Shown: one piece after another, positions 10,797-22,415 of the stretch
How the letters are laid out: each line of letters begins with the position of its first letter
Position numbering within the stretch: position 1 is the first letter of the stretch
Assembly (NCBI RefSeq): GCF_001625195.1
Contig: NC_054389.1
Span: 8,118,520-8,182,519 of the forward strand
Direction: 5' to 3'
Length of the DNA: 64,000 nucleotides
Source of the DNA: Drechmeria coniospora
Lineage: Eukaryota > Ascomycota > Sordariomycetes > Hypocreales > Ophiocordycipitaceae
Notes under the pieces: generated by a model
Database searches by the model: none
Told to the model about the DNA's origin: nothing
The model's input: only the letters and a program-made list of their open reading frames with translations
Position numbers and translations under genes: made by a program

Positions 10797-11632
10797 TGGG
10801 CAGCATGGGAGGCGACGTCAAATTCTCGACGTGTCGTCATCCAGGCCACACCAGAATTCCGTGTCGGTCCGGTGTTGGTGAAAGCACGGGCGATGCCAGT
10901 ACGGGACACCCCATGCCGTCCTTGGCGATGATCTGGGGCAGTCGGCGGAGCGGAAGCCTGTTCTGGATCAACTGTTGTTGGTCTCGCGATGCGACACCGC
11001 GGCGGCGTGTCGTCCAACACGGCATCCGTTGCCATCTCTCTGCTTCCCGGAACAAGATGGGTCACAAGCGAGCGGCCCAAGCCTCATACAGAAGCGGTTG
11101 CTTTCCAAGCACGACGAGGTTCTGCGGCAAGGGCGCGGATGACACCATGACATTTCTGTTGCGGGACCAATGACTGATTGGTTCGCTGGCCAGAGGCGAT
11201 GCAAGGCAAAATTGGAGGAAGTGTGGGTGTCTTGGGCCGACAACGGAGTCACTGAGCAATACAGTACGACGATACTTGCGGAGCCCGGAGCGCTATTCTC
11301 CGTATTCTTGCTTGTGCGGCACCAACAAGTATTACCCGCCTCCAGGCGCTATTACTAAGGAGTGAGCGCTAAAGTAATGCCTACACTACCCGCGGAACGA
11401 GAACCCACAACGGCCGCATGGCCTCGGTGCGTGTCATGATGGCAACCGCCCGCACTTGCGGTGTTCGTCAGATGAAGGCCATCTAGGAGGGCGACGAGGT
11501 CTCACGACGATAAATACGCCCTCTCCATTCCGACGTCGGCCTTGTCCGGAACCATTCGCCTTCTCGCCAAGCCATCCATCGTCCCATCAATACATCAACA
11601 CGATTGCCCCTCAACTCGATTGCCCATCGACA
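10797..11632. other. Spacer between sirtuin and class V enzyme genes
   Basis: Nothing beyond the 3' end of the sirtuin gene and the leader of the next gene is supported. A few GTAC-type words occur near 11260-11350. A pyrimidine- and CCATC-rich leader precedes the start codon at 11633. Confidence 0.55.
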
Positions 11633-13096
11633 ATGGGACACCATCTCTCTGCCAACGGCCAAAGCGGCGAGTTCCAATTTGGAGGACATTGGAAGAAAGA
11701 GTTTCCCTTTGACGCAGAATGGCTCAATCTCAATCACGGTGCGTGCCCTCTCGCGGCCATTCCTTCCAAGTAATGCGGAACGAGCCGAGACGAGTCGGTC
11801 GGTCGGTCAGACAAGTTGAGCTCACAACGCCGGCGCTCGGCTACAGGTTCCTTCGGTTCCATCCCAAACGTCGTCCGTGACAAGCTCCGCCACTTCCAGG
11901 ACGAGGCCGAGGCGCGGCCAGACAAATTCATCCGGTACGACTTCCCCAAGCTGCTCGACGAATCCCGAGCGGCCATCGCCGAGCTCGTGCGGGCGCCCGT
12001 CGAGACCGTCGTCATGGTATCGAACGCGACCGAGGGCGTCAACACGGTGCTGAAGAACCTCGTCTGGAACGACGACGGCAAGGACGTCATCTTCACCTTC
12101 TCGACCGTCTACGAGGCCTGCGCCAAGGTGGCCGACTATCTCGTCGACTTCTACGACGGCAAGACGGAGCACCGGGAGATTGCCATCCGCTACCCGCTCG
12201 AGGACGAGGCCATCGTCGACGCCTTCCGAACGGCCGTCAAGGAGGTCGAGGCGGCGGGGAAGCGCGCGCGCGTCTGCATCTTCGACGTCGTCTCCTCCCG
12301 CCCCGGCGTCGCCTTCCCCTACCTCGACATGATCAAGGCGTGCAAGGAGCTTGGCGTCATCAGCATGGTCGACGGCGCCCAGGGCGTCGGCATGGTCCCC
12401 TTGGATCTCGAAAGGGCCGATCCCGACTTCTTCGTCTCCAACTGCCACAAGTGGCTGCACGTGCCGCGCGGCTGCGCCGTCTTCTACGTGCCCCTGCGCA
12501 ACCAGCACCTTTTGCCGTCGACGCTGGCGACGAGCCACGGCTACATGCCCAGGCTCGCCACCCGCGGCTCCCCGCTGCCGCCGAACGGCAAGGGCGCCTT
12601 CGTGGCCAACTTTGAGTTTGTCGGCACCAAGGACAATGGCCCGTATCTGTGCGTCAAGGAAGCCATCGCCTGGAGGCAAAACGCCCTCGGCGGCGAGGAA
12701 AAGATCCTGTCCTACCTCTGGGATCTGAACAAGAAAGGCATCCAGCACGTCGCCGGCGTTCTGGGCACCGAGGTTCTGGACAACAGCAAAGGAACCATGA
12801 CGAACTGCGCCATGGGCAACGTTGCGCTGCCCATCTGGATCGGCGAAAAAGGGCAAGGCGCCAAGGACGGCGACGTGGTTGTCCCCGTCGACGACCAAGA
12901 AACGGCATTTCAGTGGATGTCGAGGACAATGGTGGACGATTACAAAACCTTCATGTCGCTCTTTGTGCTCGGAAACCGATACTGGATTCGAATCAGCGCT
13001 CAGGTGTACTTGGACATGAAGGATTACGAGCTTGCCGGTACCGTGTTGAAGGACCTTTCGGCGAGGGTAGGCAAGCGGGAGTATCGAAAGGCCTAG
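11633..13096 (+). CDS. PLP-dependent class V aminotransferase-fold enzyme (LolT / Egt2-like)
   Basis: Two exons, 11633-11738 and 11847-13096, encode 451 residues. The 108-bp intron (GTGCGT...CTACAG) is set by the family motif LNLNHGSFGS, which it interrupts. The sequence shows the fold-type I pattern of class V enzymes: an N-terminal NHGSFG substrate loop, VSNATEGVNTVL, the cofactor Asp in ISMVDGAQGVG, and the PLP-binding Lys237 in SNCHKWLHVPRG. The overall arrangement is close to fungal proteins annotated as LolT-like or isopenicillin-N-epimerase-like, and to the ergothioneine enzyme Egt2 (hercynylcysteine sulfoxide C-S lyase). I cannot choose between these. The neighbouring genes are unrelated, so context gives no help. 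Probably cytosolic, as no targeting signal is visible. Confidence 0.9.
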
Positions 13097-14524
13097 AATT
13101 GCCGCATCCTCATGTTTTCATAACCCATCCACCACTTCTTTTGCCTGTCAAGTATGGTGCAGCGAGGATGATGCCGCGGAGGCTCGAAGACATCGAACCG
13201 TTTCCGACGAGCTTTGGTCGCGTTCCGAAACAGTAGAGCCGTGTTTCGCGCCATTAGAGGAGCTGAACGAGACGTTGTCCGACTGACCGATGCGTGAGAC
13301 TTGATGGATGATGCGTTGTTGGCGGTTGCTGTACGTGGCACTATGCGGTTTCCGTCGGTCGCTTGTTGTTCCGTCCCCCTTAGACACAGGCAAGTCTCCA
13401 ACATCGGTTTCCAAACCTGCAACCACTACCGAGTAGGCCGCCAGGGATGCAATCGAAAAAGAAACTTTCCTCGCCCAGGGGCCGGCTCGCATGTTTCGTT
13501 TTCGACCACCTCCCCCCCCCCCCCCCCCCCCCCCCAAGCAATGTTTCATACCACTTCTCCTCGGCAAATTCAACCAACGTGGTGCTCTGGCGCTGCTCTG
13601 GGACTGCTCTGAGACTGCTCTGAGGCTGTGCTGCAGCGGCAACGAAGATCCTTTTTCACCACTCGCCATGCTTGACGACTCGAATGACAGACGTAGCCAC
13701 GGGCGAATGATGTGCTAATCATCATCAGCGATGGCACCTGTTGCCCCCCCCGAAATAGATGTCCCGAGCTTGGTGAACGACGACGCACAAACACTGCCGC
13801 TGTCGTCGACCATGCCAACTTTCCAGCACGTCTCCCCTCCACCATCCACCGGGAAAGGCCGCCGTAACTGTCCCGTCGTTGTCGGCCAAACGGGAAAGCC
13901 GCATCTCAGCCGCCAGGAAGGGGTACACACACTGTTGTTGCACATCCGGAACTTGCAGCACATTTCTCGACGGCACTAGGACATGGCACTTTACGCGGCA
14001 TCTGGGGATGGAAACTCGCCCTGCCAAGACGCGTCATGGCTGTCACTCGCCTTCCCGGTCATCCCTACTGTACAACCACCAAGTACAGCTCCACCATCGG
14101 TGCCACAGGGGATGTTTGGGGGCTCAAACCACATGTTTTGGCTGTTCCGCCTGTCTACGAGGTGCCCTTGGCAGCTGGCAGCTACACATCAAACTTCCTG
14201 GGGCTTCTCGTACCGCGTAGGCGATTCCTGGGACCAAACATGTCGACAACGTCATCGGAGGAGCGGTGCCGGCTTGAAAAGGGTGGCGACGGTGAGCTAT
14301 TTGAGCTTCCCAGTCGCCCTCGACTTCGTTGCTCCTCCTTTCATGAGCAAAGTTGACGCTGGCCTCGTCTTCTTCTCATTTGCCGCAACAACATCAACTC
14401 TCGGTGAGAGGTTTACCTTCTACTTTTTTCATGACTTCATGACCCTAATTTTCCTTCCTTTCGTTTGGCATCTCTACCTGGAGTGGTCTAATTCTCTGTG
14501 ATAATTTTGCAGTCGAGTTTCGCA
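13097..14524. other. Spacer with 24-base C run
   Basis: No convincing coding frame. A run of 24 C residues lies at 13512-13535. The last few hundred bases lead into the aspartic protease gene and are pyrimidine-rich, as fungal promoters often are. Confidence 0.55.
13512..13535. repeat. Homopolymer C run (24)
   Basis: Twenty-four consecutive C bases on the plus strand. Length may be uncertain because such runs are prone to sequencing and replication slippage. Confidence 0.9.
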
Positions 14525-15988
14525 ATGCAGTCTCACATTCTTGTCCCCATCTTTGTCGTTGCTTTCCTAGCCGTCTTCACCGCCGCGTCAGGCATCGAGA
14601 AACGGTCGTTTACGGTCCATCGAGTGGGAAACCCCAACTTTTCTGGCCACAATGGACCGAGATCTCTGGCAAAATCGTATCGAAAGTTCGGTGCGCCTCT
14701 TCCCAAAGGCCTAGCCGGTGCCCTGGCTGCTCAGAACACGCGAAAGAGAACGCTCGACACCGCCCCATTGGTCGAAAGGAGAGGATTCGAATATAGGTGG
14801 AGTGGCCAGCGCAGCCGGCGAGCATTCTCGGGAGCATCCAACAACTGCCCCCAGGGAAGCGTTGCTGGAAAGAAATGTTGGGCGGGAACGGCGCAAAGCT
14901 CGATGGCTCGCCAACAGGCCAACAAAACCAGGCAAGTAGGCAGCGTCGAGGCTGTTCCGGAACAGAACGATATCGAGTTCCTCTCTCCCATTTCCATCGG
15001 CGGCCAAGCCGTGAACCTTGCCTTCGACACCGGTTCCTCGGATCTCTGGGTCTTTAGCAAGCAACTAAATCCTGCGGCCACTACCGGCCACAGAGTCTAC
15101 GACCCTGCAAAGAGCCCAAGCTTCTCGATGATACAAGGCCAGAACTTTTCCATCCGATACGGCGACGGCTCTGCCGCCACGGGGGTTGTCGGGACCGATG
15201 TCGTCAACGTAGGCGGCGCCGAGTTCCAGGCGCAGCCCATAGAACTTGCCACGGCCGTCACGCGAACCTTTGTCGAAGATCAGAACAACGACGGCCTCAT
15301 GGGCTTGGCCTTTTCCAACCTGAACACGGTGAAGCCCCAACGGCAAAAGACATTCTTCGAAAACGTCAGGGCCACTCTCAGCGAGCCCCTTTTCACCGCC
15401 GATCTTCGCAACAACTCCACCGGAGCCTACACGTTCGGCGTCATCGACGCAAGCAAGTTCAACGGCAGCCTGACGTGGATCCCCGTCAACACGACGAGAG
15501 GATTCTGGCAGTTTTCCAGCGAGAGGTTTGCCGTCGGCGGCGAGCCGTCGCAGAATGCCAGTTCAGGGGGGCAGGCCATCGCCGACACGGGCACGACGCT
15601 GATCCTCGCCGACCCAAACATCGTGCAGGGGTACTATTCGAGGGTCCCGGGGGCGAGAAACAGCGACAAGGCAGGCGGGGTGACGGTTCCGTGCAATGCC
15701 AAGCTGCCAGACCTCGACCTCGACATCGGCGGCCTCTACATGGCCCGCGTTTCCGGCGCCAACATCAACTTTGCGCCGGTCGGGAATGGCTGTGAGTCGA
15801 CGAAGCCCCGGCCAAGATTGCACCGTCTACGGTCATTCCCATGCTGACATGAAGAGGCAGCTTGCTTTGGCGGCCTCCAGGCGTCGCCGCTTGGTACCAT
15901 GGGCATATACGGCGACATCTTTTTCAAGTCGCAGTTTGTCGTGTTCAACGGCGGCAACAACACGCTGGGAATGGCACCGCATGCATAA
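14525..15988 (+). CDS. Secreted pepsin-like aspartic protease (A1)
   Basis: Two exons, 14525-15791 and 15861-15988, encode 464 residues. The ATG at 14525 starts a signal peptide ([18 protein letters not shown], cleaved after an Ala-Ser-Gly region). A basic propeptide follows, containing a KR site early on. The mature enzyme probably begins before [17 protein letters not shown]. The two catalytic aspartates are Asp168 in [12 protein letters not shown] and Asp354 in [10 protein letters not shown]. The flap-region Tyr falls in [12 protein letters not shown]. The 69-bp intron (GTGAGT...GGCAG) restores NGSCFGGLQ and the C-terminal [19 protein letters not shown] motif, which the unspliced frame would lose. 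There is no GPI-type hydrophobic tail, so it is a soluble extracellular protease. Function is assigned from family. Confidence 0.95.
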
Positions 15989-16585
15989 CTCTAGACGTTA
16001 GGGAGAGAAACACGACTACAAGCAGTTATCAGTACATATACATACATATGGAGCCCAGACAAGGCAGCAGCCGCGCGGGTCAAGTACCGAGTTCAACAGG
16101 GGATGCTTGGGGGGGGAGGTATAATCGGCCCGTGTGCGGCTGACACTCGGGCGATTCAGCAACATCAATCGTGGCAAGCTCAGCCCAGATTGCTTACGGG
16201 CGTGTCTGAAGGGATGAGAGAGATGCTACTGGTCGACACAGGCACTTTATGGGTGACGCCATATGCAGCGTGACCACCGATGACCCCGTGGGGGAACGAC
16301 CTTCTGCCACACTCCTCTCTAGCTGGGCGATGAATGAAGCCAGAGTGGAAAACGTAGGCGTTGTGTCACCGTTCAAGTCGGACGCACCCATCATTTATAC
16401 ATATATCCATCGAGGCATTCGATTTGCCTTTGGAGGCATGATCAAATGTCATCCATCTTTACATTCTTCCGATAGGCCTTTCTACTGAAGCACCAGTGTG
16501 CGACGAGCGAAGAAGAAACGAAGTCGAAGAAACCGCGACAACCATCACGTCGACCATCGCAGCGACCATCGCAGCGATCATCACC
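15989..16585. other. Spacer downstream of the aspartic protease
   Basis: No gene supported. It holds the protease 3' region and the leader of the small gene at 16586. An AT-rich stretch near 16393-16410 (TTTATACATATATCC) could be a TATA-like element, but this is only a compositional guess. Confidence 0.5.
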
Positions 16586-16951
16586 ATGGGTGCCTCGCAG
16601 TCTTCCGCGGCTCCTTCGGGCAGCAAATCGCTATACCAGCGCGCGCAGGCCAAGAAGCGCGGCCCGGCCATTAGCGACGAGGACCTAGAGCGATACACGG
16701 GCAAGTCGCGAAGCGAATTCGACGCATGGAAAGCGACGGCACCCGGCGTAGGGGGCCACCAGCGCGCCGGCACGCTTGCCATGGGCGGCGCATCGGGGCT
16801 CGCCGGCGTCGCCGCCGGAGCCGGTTTTGGCGGTTGGGGTCCCAGCGCCGAGCCCCGTGACGCCAACCGCGGCTTGAAGTTTCCCCCCACGCCGGCGCCG
16901 AAGAAAGGCGTCGAAGGCCCCAGCTCGAGCATCGGGGGTCCTTCGAAGTGA
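16586..16951 (+). CDS. Small putatively N-myristoylated protein, unknown function
   Basis: Single-exon frame for 121 residues. The ATG at 16586 is preferred because it yields MGASQSSAAPSG, a good N-myristoylation signal (Gly2, Ser6). The upstream in-frame extension is a low-complexity leader. The middle contains YQRAQAKKRGPAISDEDLERYTGKSRSEFDAWKA split across residues 18-51, a charged helical-looking segment. After it come a Gly/Ala-rich stretch and a Pro-rich basic tail ending GGPSK. It has no transmembrane segment and no cysteine for palmitoylation. The organised sequence and codon use suggest a real gene, but I do not recognise the family. A membrane-peripheral location is inferred from the N-terminus only. 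Confidence 0.7.
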   Translation: MGASQSSAAPSGSKSLYQRAQAKKRGPAISDEDLERYTGKSRSEFDAWKATAPGVGGHQRAGTLAMGGASGLAGVAAGAGFGGWGPSAEPRDANRGLKFPPTPAPKKGVEGPSSSIGGPSK

Positions 16952-17529
16952 TGGGTGCCTGCGTGCATGGCGCATGGGAAGGGCAAATCCGATGGTGGAA
17001 TCCATTTCTTGCTGCTGGCTGGGTTGGCGTCACCTGTGAAGAGGTGGCCATGCGATGGAAGGGGTCGGCAGTGCATCAAGACAGATAGCAGCGTAAGACA
17101 CGACAAGGTGACAAACCACCCATTGGATGATGGTAATTAATGCTTCACCCAAGACTGGCAGTGAAGGACGAGTATCAACCCATTCCAAGTCTTGCCACCT
17201 GTTGACACGCCGTGCGTCACCCAACATCATGGCGTTGGATATACAACCATTGCTTCGGCGCCGACGTGATGGCTGATGCTTCCGTTTGCCTTTTGATTTA
17301 CCCATCCCCCTTGAGCCAAAGTATCGGCCCTCCAACCCAGCACAGGAAAGGTTCGTTGAGCCTTGGTGTCCGCACTCTCGTGCCATGCCCGACCAACCAA
17401 CTCCTGTACACCAACACCGCCGCGCTCCACATGGCAAGTACATGTCAGAAATTCGTCAGATTATATATCAAGTGATTGTTCGTGGACGGCAGCATGGGTG
17501 TCTGTGAATGGGAATACGACAAAGTACGC
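16952..17529. other. Spacer between convergent genes
   Basis: This region lies between the 3' ends of the small myristoylated-protein gene (plus) and the zinc-cluster gene (minus). No additional gene is supported. It should hold both polyadenylation regions. Confidence 0.5.
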
Positions 17530-18158
17530 TCACGGCTTCGGCTCGACGGGCGGGAGGGACGGAAAGCTCGCCTCACCTCCGTTTCGCATGATTTGCGCCG
17601 CCTGCGAGAAGAACGAGTCGATTCGTATAATGGCCACCCGCAGCAGGGCCTTGACTTCGACGAATTCCTCGTCCCACAGGGCATGCACGGTGGAGTGGAA
17701 CGACTCGAGCATGCGATATGCCCGCTCGATATCAGAGCTGTCCCAGGCGAGCAGGAAGAGGAAGACGAGAAAGTTGCCGCACAGGATGAGGTGAGAGCGG
17801 GCGTCTGCGGCCGAAGCTGTTAGTCTAGGGGGTGGGCGGGGGGAGGGGGGGGGGGGGGGGGAGCGCATAGATGGCGCCATGAGTGCCAACGTACGTCGTC
17901 CCCAGAACCCGAAGAGGTCGTGCTTGTTCACGCAGGAAAAGAACTCGGCAAATGCCTCGAAGGTGGCTAGCGCTTCGGGGAACCATTTACGCAGGTTGGA
18001 TCCGGGCGTCGACCTCGCCGCACGCGTCGGGGGGTGCATGAGGGCTCGGTAGAGGATCACCTGGGCGGCGTAAAATGACAAGTGGAGAGGGCCTTGGATT
18101 CCGCGTTAGAAATGCATGCAGACCGTGCAACAGCAGCGAGAGGAGGGTGAGAATAAGG

Positions 18159-18189
<31 letters not shown>

Positions 18190-20472
18190 CAATGTTGGGG
18201 TTGTTTGGGCGTTGCTCACAGTTGAACGAAGTGACGGGAGACCGCTTCCTCTCCTCCTTTTGAAGAATGAGGCACGACGGTATCAGGCTCGGCCAGTCCC
18301 GGAGCCGGGCCTGCACGTTGGCAAGTTCGAGCTGGGCCTGGAGGCTATCGCTCATCGTCCGTCCGGCGGTGCTGACCTGACTGTGCGAGCGGGTTAGCGG
18401 TCGGGCGGCGGCGACCGACGCGGCAGGGACAACGTACAAGCTGCAGTAGAGGACGGATCGCAAGGAGCGCGCGATGTGGATCATCTCGAGGAAGCGGGCG
18501 CCCGTCGAGATCTCAAAGTCGGCATCGCCCGGCTCGACGAGGTGCTGCAGGTCGGCGGGCACCTCCTCGTCGCAGCGCACGTCGGCCATGGCCAGCGGCG
18601 ACGTGTTGTACGACGTCGCCGAGATGTGCGGCGGGTTCCCGTGGCATATCGACGACCAGCAGTCGGTGTAGAAGGTGGCCCACCAAAGCTTCCTCCGCAG
18701 ATGCTGCTCCGTCGGGTTGATGTTCCAGCGGCCAGGGTCCTGGTGGAGGCCTATGACCTGGGCGCAGGCCGTCGCCTGGGCGGCCATGGTCCACGTCGTC
18801 GGCGCCTCCATGCTGTCGATGGCCGGCGGCGTGATGTGGATGAGGAGCAGGCAGGCCTGCAGGACGAAGAGGTTGGGGTTTTCGATCTCGCGCCGCAGCG
18901 CGCGGTGGGCGTAGTCGACCATCTCGTGCTGGGGGAAGGGCCGGGGACTGCCCCTGAGGGTCGGGTCGTCCTGCCAGAAGACGGAGGCGAGGGCGTAGAC
19001 GGCGGCCCTCATGCAGGCCGGGATGGCGTTCTTGTCGTCGTGGTACTTGCGCAGGAAGCGTACCTTGGAGGCGATGGGGAAGACGGGGTGCACGTGTCGA
19101 AAGTAGAGACGGACGAGGTTCGGGCCGTAGGGCCAGACCTTGGACTCGATGTGGTCGGCGGCGCTCTGGCGGTCGCGGTTCACGTGCTCGGGGTGGCCGA
19201 TCTCGAGGAAGAGGAAGTGTATCGGGTTGTCGTCGGCCATGGCGCTGCCCGAGTGCACCTGGGCGATGTTGGCGTCGAGGTTGAACTTTTCGCTCAGGAT
19301 GCCGTAGCGGAAGGCGTCGAGGAGGAAGCCGTCCTGCTCGGCCGTCGGGCCCATGAAGTAGGCACAGCGGCCGGGCACGTCCTCGAGCGACTGCGTCGAG
19401 GCGACGGGCTTGGGGGAGGCGACGGAGAGGGACGACGAGACGTCCGACGACGGCGGCGGCGGCGGCTCCAGATCGACCGTCGAGGGGCTCGAGTGGTAGA
19501 CGAGATTGTGGTGAAGGGCAGCCGCCTGGCCGTTGTACGTCGGCTCGGCGCGCGAGGAGGCGGCGTGCCGGGGGTCGAGGGCCATGGCGCCGATGCCGAA
19601 CGAGGACGAGGATTTGGTCGTGGGACTGCCGACGTCCAGGTCGAGCTCGCGATCTTGGTCGGCTTCGTGCTTGACGTCGAGGTCGCCGTCACCGTCGCCG
19701 GCGCGGCCGCCGTGGTCGAGGTCGAGGTCGAGGTCGAGGTCGCCGTCGAGCTTGGGGTCACCGTCCCGGCCAGCATGACGCCTTTGGTCATACTCATGGC
19801 TCCCCGCCGAGGCCAGGGTAAGCAGGTCAGCCGTCTCTCCTCGGACGTGGTGAGGAACGGGGAGGGGCGGCGGATGCAGCGGCGGCGGTTCGGCGAGCCG
19901 TGGGAGATGATGCCGTTGGTGCCGCGGCGGCGGCGGCGGCGGCGGCTGCTGCTGTTCTTGCCGTCGTTGCTGCGGTTGCTGCTGCGGTTGCTGGTGCTGG
20001 TGGTGCTGCTGTGGTTGTAGGTGAAAGTGAAAGGACTGGTCCGGCGTCGAGGAAACGGCGGCATCACCGTCACAGTCGGGGGCAGCGGGGGCCGAGGAGG
20101 GCGTCGAGCGACAGACGATGCCTCTACTTTCGCAAAACATGCCTGGCCAGAGGCGGTCAGCACACGGTCAAGAACACGGCGACGGCCTGGCGTTCGCCTT
20201 CGGGAGGGGGAGGGTTCGGCTGCGGGTGCGAGCAGGCATGACACGGCGCGGCACGTACAGGGCGGCTCCGACGTGATGACGCAGGCCGTCTTGCGGCGGC
20301 GACAGGCATCGCACGGCCGGTTCTTGCGGCTCCTGCGCTCGCGCGGGTTGCCAAAGGTGCTCTGGATGAAGAACTTGCGGTGCTGGCGGGCACCGTTGCC
20401 GGCCGAGCTGGGGCCGCCGGCAGCCTGGCGCGACTCCTTAGGGCCGCCGGCGCCGACGCCACCGGCCATCAT
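17530..20472 (-). CDS. Zn(II)2Cys6 transcription factor with fungal-specific TF domain
   Basis: Five exons on the minus strand: 20472-20259, 20142-18438, 18380-18220, 18092-17895 and 17816-17530, giving about 854 residues. Intron 1 splits Cys72 of the zinc cluster. After joining, the six ligands are Cys54, 57, 64, 72, 75 and 82 (CDACRRRKTAC...CMFCESRGIVC), followed by a long Gln/His/Pro-rich and Asp-Leu-repeat region. The middle homology region is recognisable from VWPYGPNLVRLYFRHVHPVF and LRRKLWWATFYTDCW...HGNPPHI. The later exons give LHLSFYAAQVILYRALMHP and LILCGNFLVFLFLLAWD, which is the usual C-terminal part of the domain. Intron 2 has a GCTAAC branch site and intron 4 ends CTAACAG. This is a nuclear DNA-binding regulator with unknown targets. 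The middle region recalls Dal81/TamA-type proteins only weakly. Confidence 0.9.
17845..17861. repeat. G run (17) inside intron 4 of the zinc-cluster gene
   Basis: Seventeen consecutive G bases on the plus strand, which read as a C run in the sense strand of the gene. It sits between the GTACGT donor and the CTAACAG acceptor, where it forms part of an unusually C-rich intron. Confidence 0.9.
18147..18190. repeat. GGGTGA hexamer array inside intron 3
   Basis: Six near-perfect GGGTGA units lie within the third intron of the minus-strand zinc-cluster gene. The plus strand has five or more closely spaced GGG triplets and could form a G-quadruplex. The transcript carries the CCCTCA complement. The unit is not the fungal telomere repeat TTAGGG. 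Confidence 0.9.
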
Positions 20473-22399
20473 GCCGGGGGACGGAGGACGGGGACGGGAG
20501 ACGGGGGAAGGCGGCGTCGGACGAGCGGCTGCCGGGCGCGACAGCGCTGGATGCCGGGCGTGTCGGCGAACAATGATGAACGGTCGGATCGGTCAAGCCG
20601 TCGCCGTCTTGGATTTGGCAGGTGGTGGGGAGAAGTTGACCGACGGCCTGAAGGTTCCTCGCTCCTGCCCGGGAGGGGCACCTGGGTCGTGGCAGCGGCG
20701 TCGGGAGGGAGCGGGAGCAATTGCAGGCGCTGGCGGACTCGGAATTCGCCTCCGACTTCATGGCCGCATGCCGGCTGAGCAGAGCGGCATGGGCATGGGC
20801 ATGGGCATGGGCATCGACAAAGTCGGGGGATCGACGGAGAAAGATGAGGGCCGGCGCCTGGAGCAGGACAAGGACGGACAGAAATGGACAGGACGGGGCA
20901 CGACGTGGGGGGGTGGGCAGGATCAGGATCACGGCTTCCCACGTTTGCGTTGGCGCAGGTACATGCAAGTACCTCTCCCACTGTACTTGCCGAGCTCTAC
21001 CGAGGGAATGAGAGACCGGACCCCATCGCACTAGCCGATCCTCCGCTCTCGACGGCGACGCCTGCCATTATTACCACCGGCAGCTGGTATAGGAGGCAGG
21101 CAGGCAGGCAGGCAGGCAGGGACGGTGCGGCCCATGCACTTGCACCGCCGCCCACGCGTAAGCGCACTCGCAAGTACAGTGCACGTACTTGCATGCATCG
21201 CAGGTGCGAGTACGGAGTACTTACTTGTACTGTTGTACTGTTGTTGTACTGTAAGTAAGTACTGTACATGCACAACCAAGTGCAGTACACTGTTCGGAGC
21301 AGTGTCGGCGTATCCGCCACCATCCATGGTAGGTGCCCTCGTGCGGTGCAGGTACGGCCGTGATGCCGTACCGTGCTTGCAAGGTGTCGTAGCACGAGGA
21401 CATATGACAGGTACCTGCACGGGGTCTCGAATGTACCGATAAGTACAGTGCTTGTACGGGTACAACTCGGGCCATGTACATGTGCTTATCGGCGTGCCCA
21501 TCAGCAGCGCAACGTAGCAGTGCTTACCGGGCACAGAGGGTAAGAACCAGAATGTAGGTACCTAGTAATACTGTACAGCACAAGTTCGGAGCACTGATGG
21601 TAATACCGTACAGTACAGTACACACTTGCGCACGCCAACGGCAGCTCCGTCTCCGTCGCCGTCCTTGGGTGTGCGAGTACTTGCCGTGTACGCCTACGTA
21701 CATTACATGTACTGTACTTGAATGCCTGCCAGGCGGTACCTGCAAGGTACGTATCAAGTATCGAGCATCGATCCATGTCAACGGCAGCTGCCCGGCTCGT
21801 TCTTGCACGACAGTCGGTGCGTTCGTACGAGGCAGGCAGAGCCGGCTCGCAGAAACGGCACATTGTCGATTCGCGGTTCCGCAGGGTACATGCCGCGCAT
21901 CCGGTGCCGCGGTCTCGGGCGGCGCTCGTGGAAAAAGCAATCCAGCCGTGTGCAAGCATCAAGACTCGGCCGGGCCGGAGGAGGCGAGGAACCGGTACCT
22001 GCATGGGCATCGAGCCGCACCAGCTTGATGCGAGGTAGGACAGGGTGCTGTGCGGATACGCAAGTACAGGTATACAAGTACAAGTACGTTGTAAGTAGGT
22101 GTGCAGAGATGCAAGCAGCTGCGCTCCGTACCGTGCAAGTACTTGTACGCAGCGGCACGTTCGAGAGGTGCGTGTACAGGTGGTACATGTACTTGCATGC
22201 AAGGTGTCCGTGCATCTCCGGGGACGCACGCGGTGCGGTGCAGGCAGGCCCCGGGAGGCAGGTCCGCCGAACCACTTCCTTCCTTCCATACCACAGTATC
22301 ACCGCCACCCACCTACCGCCCACTGCCGAAGAGGGTAGGCACGATGTCTGAGCGTCGAGACGCACCATTGCTCGCACAAGTACCGAGTACATGTAGAAC

Positions 22400-22415
22400 T
22401 ACGGAGTACTCCGTA
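22400..22415. repeat. 16-bp GTAC palindrome
   Basis: Same perfect TACGGAGTACTCCGTA palindrome as at 46544-46559, within a stretch of about 1.5 kb rich in GTAC words. Confidence 0.85.

Noticed and set aside
9695..11173. 492-codon frame overlapping the sirtuin tail in another frame
   Set aside because: Arg/Gly/Glu-rich shadow of the basic tail, extending into the spacer without any motif.
18147..18190. GGGTGA array considered as a telomere-like repeat
   Set aside because: The unit is not TTAGGG and it lies inside an intron between exons of a clear gene.
18476..20020. 514-codon plus-strand frame opposite the zinc-cluster gene
   Set aside because: Antisense shadow of a gene whose minus-strand frame has clear domain motifs.
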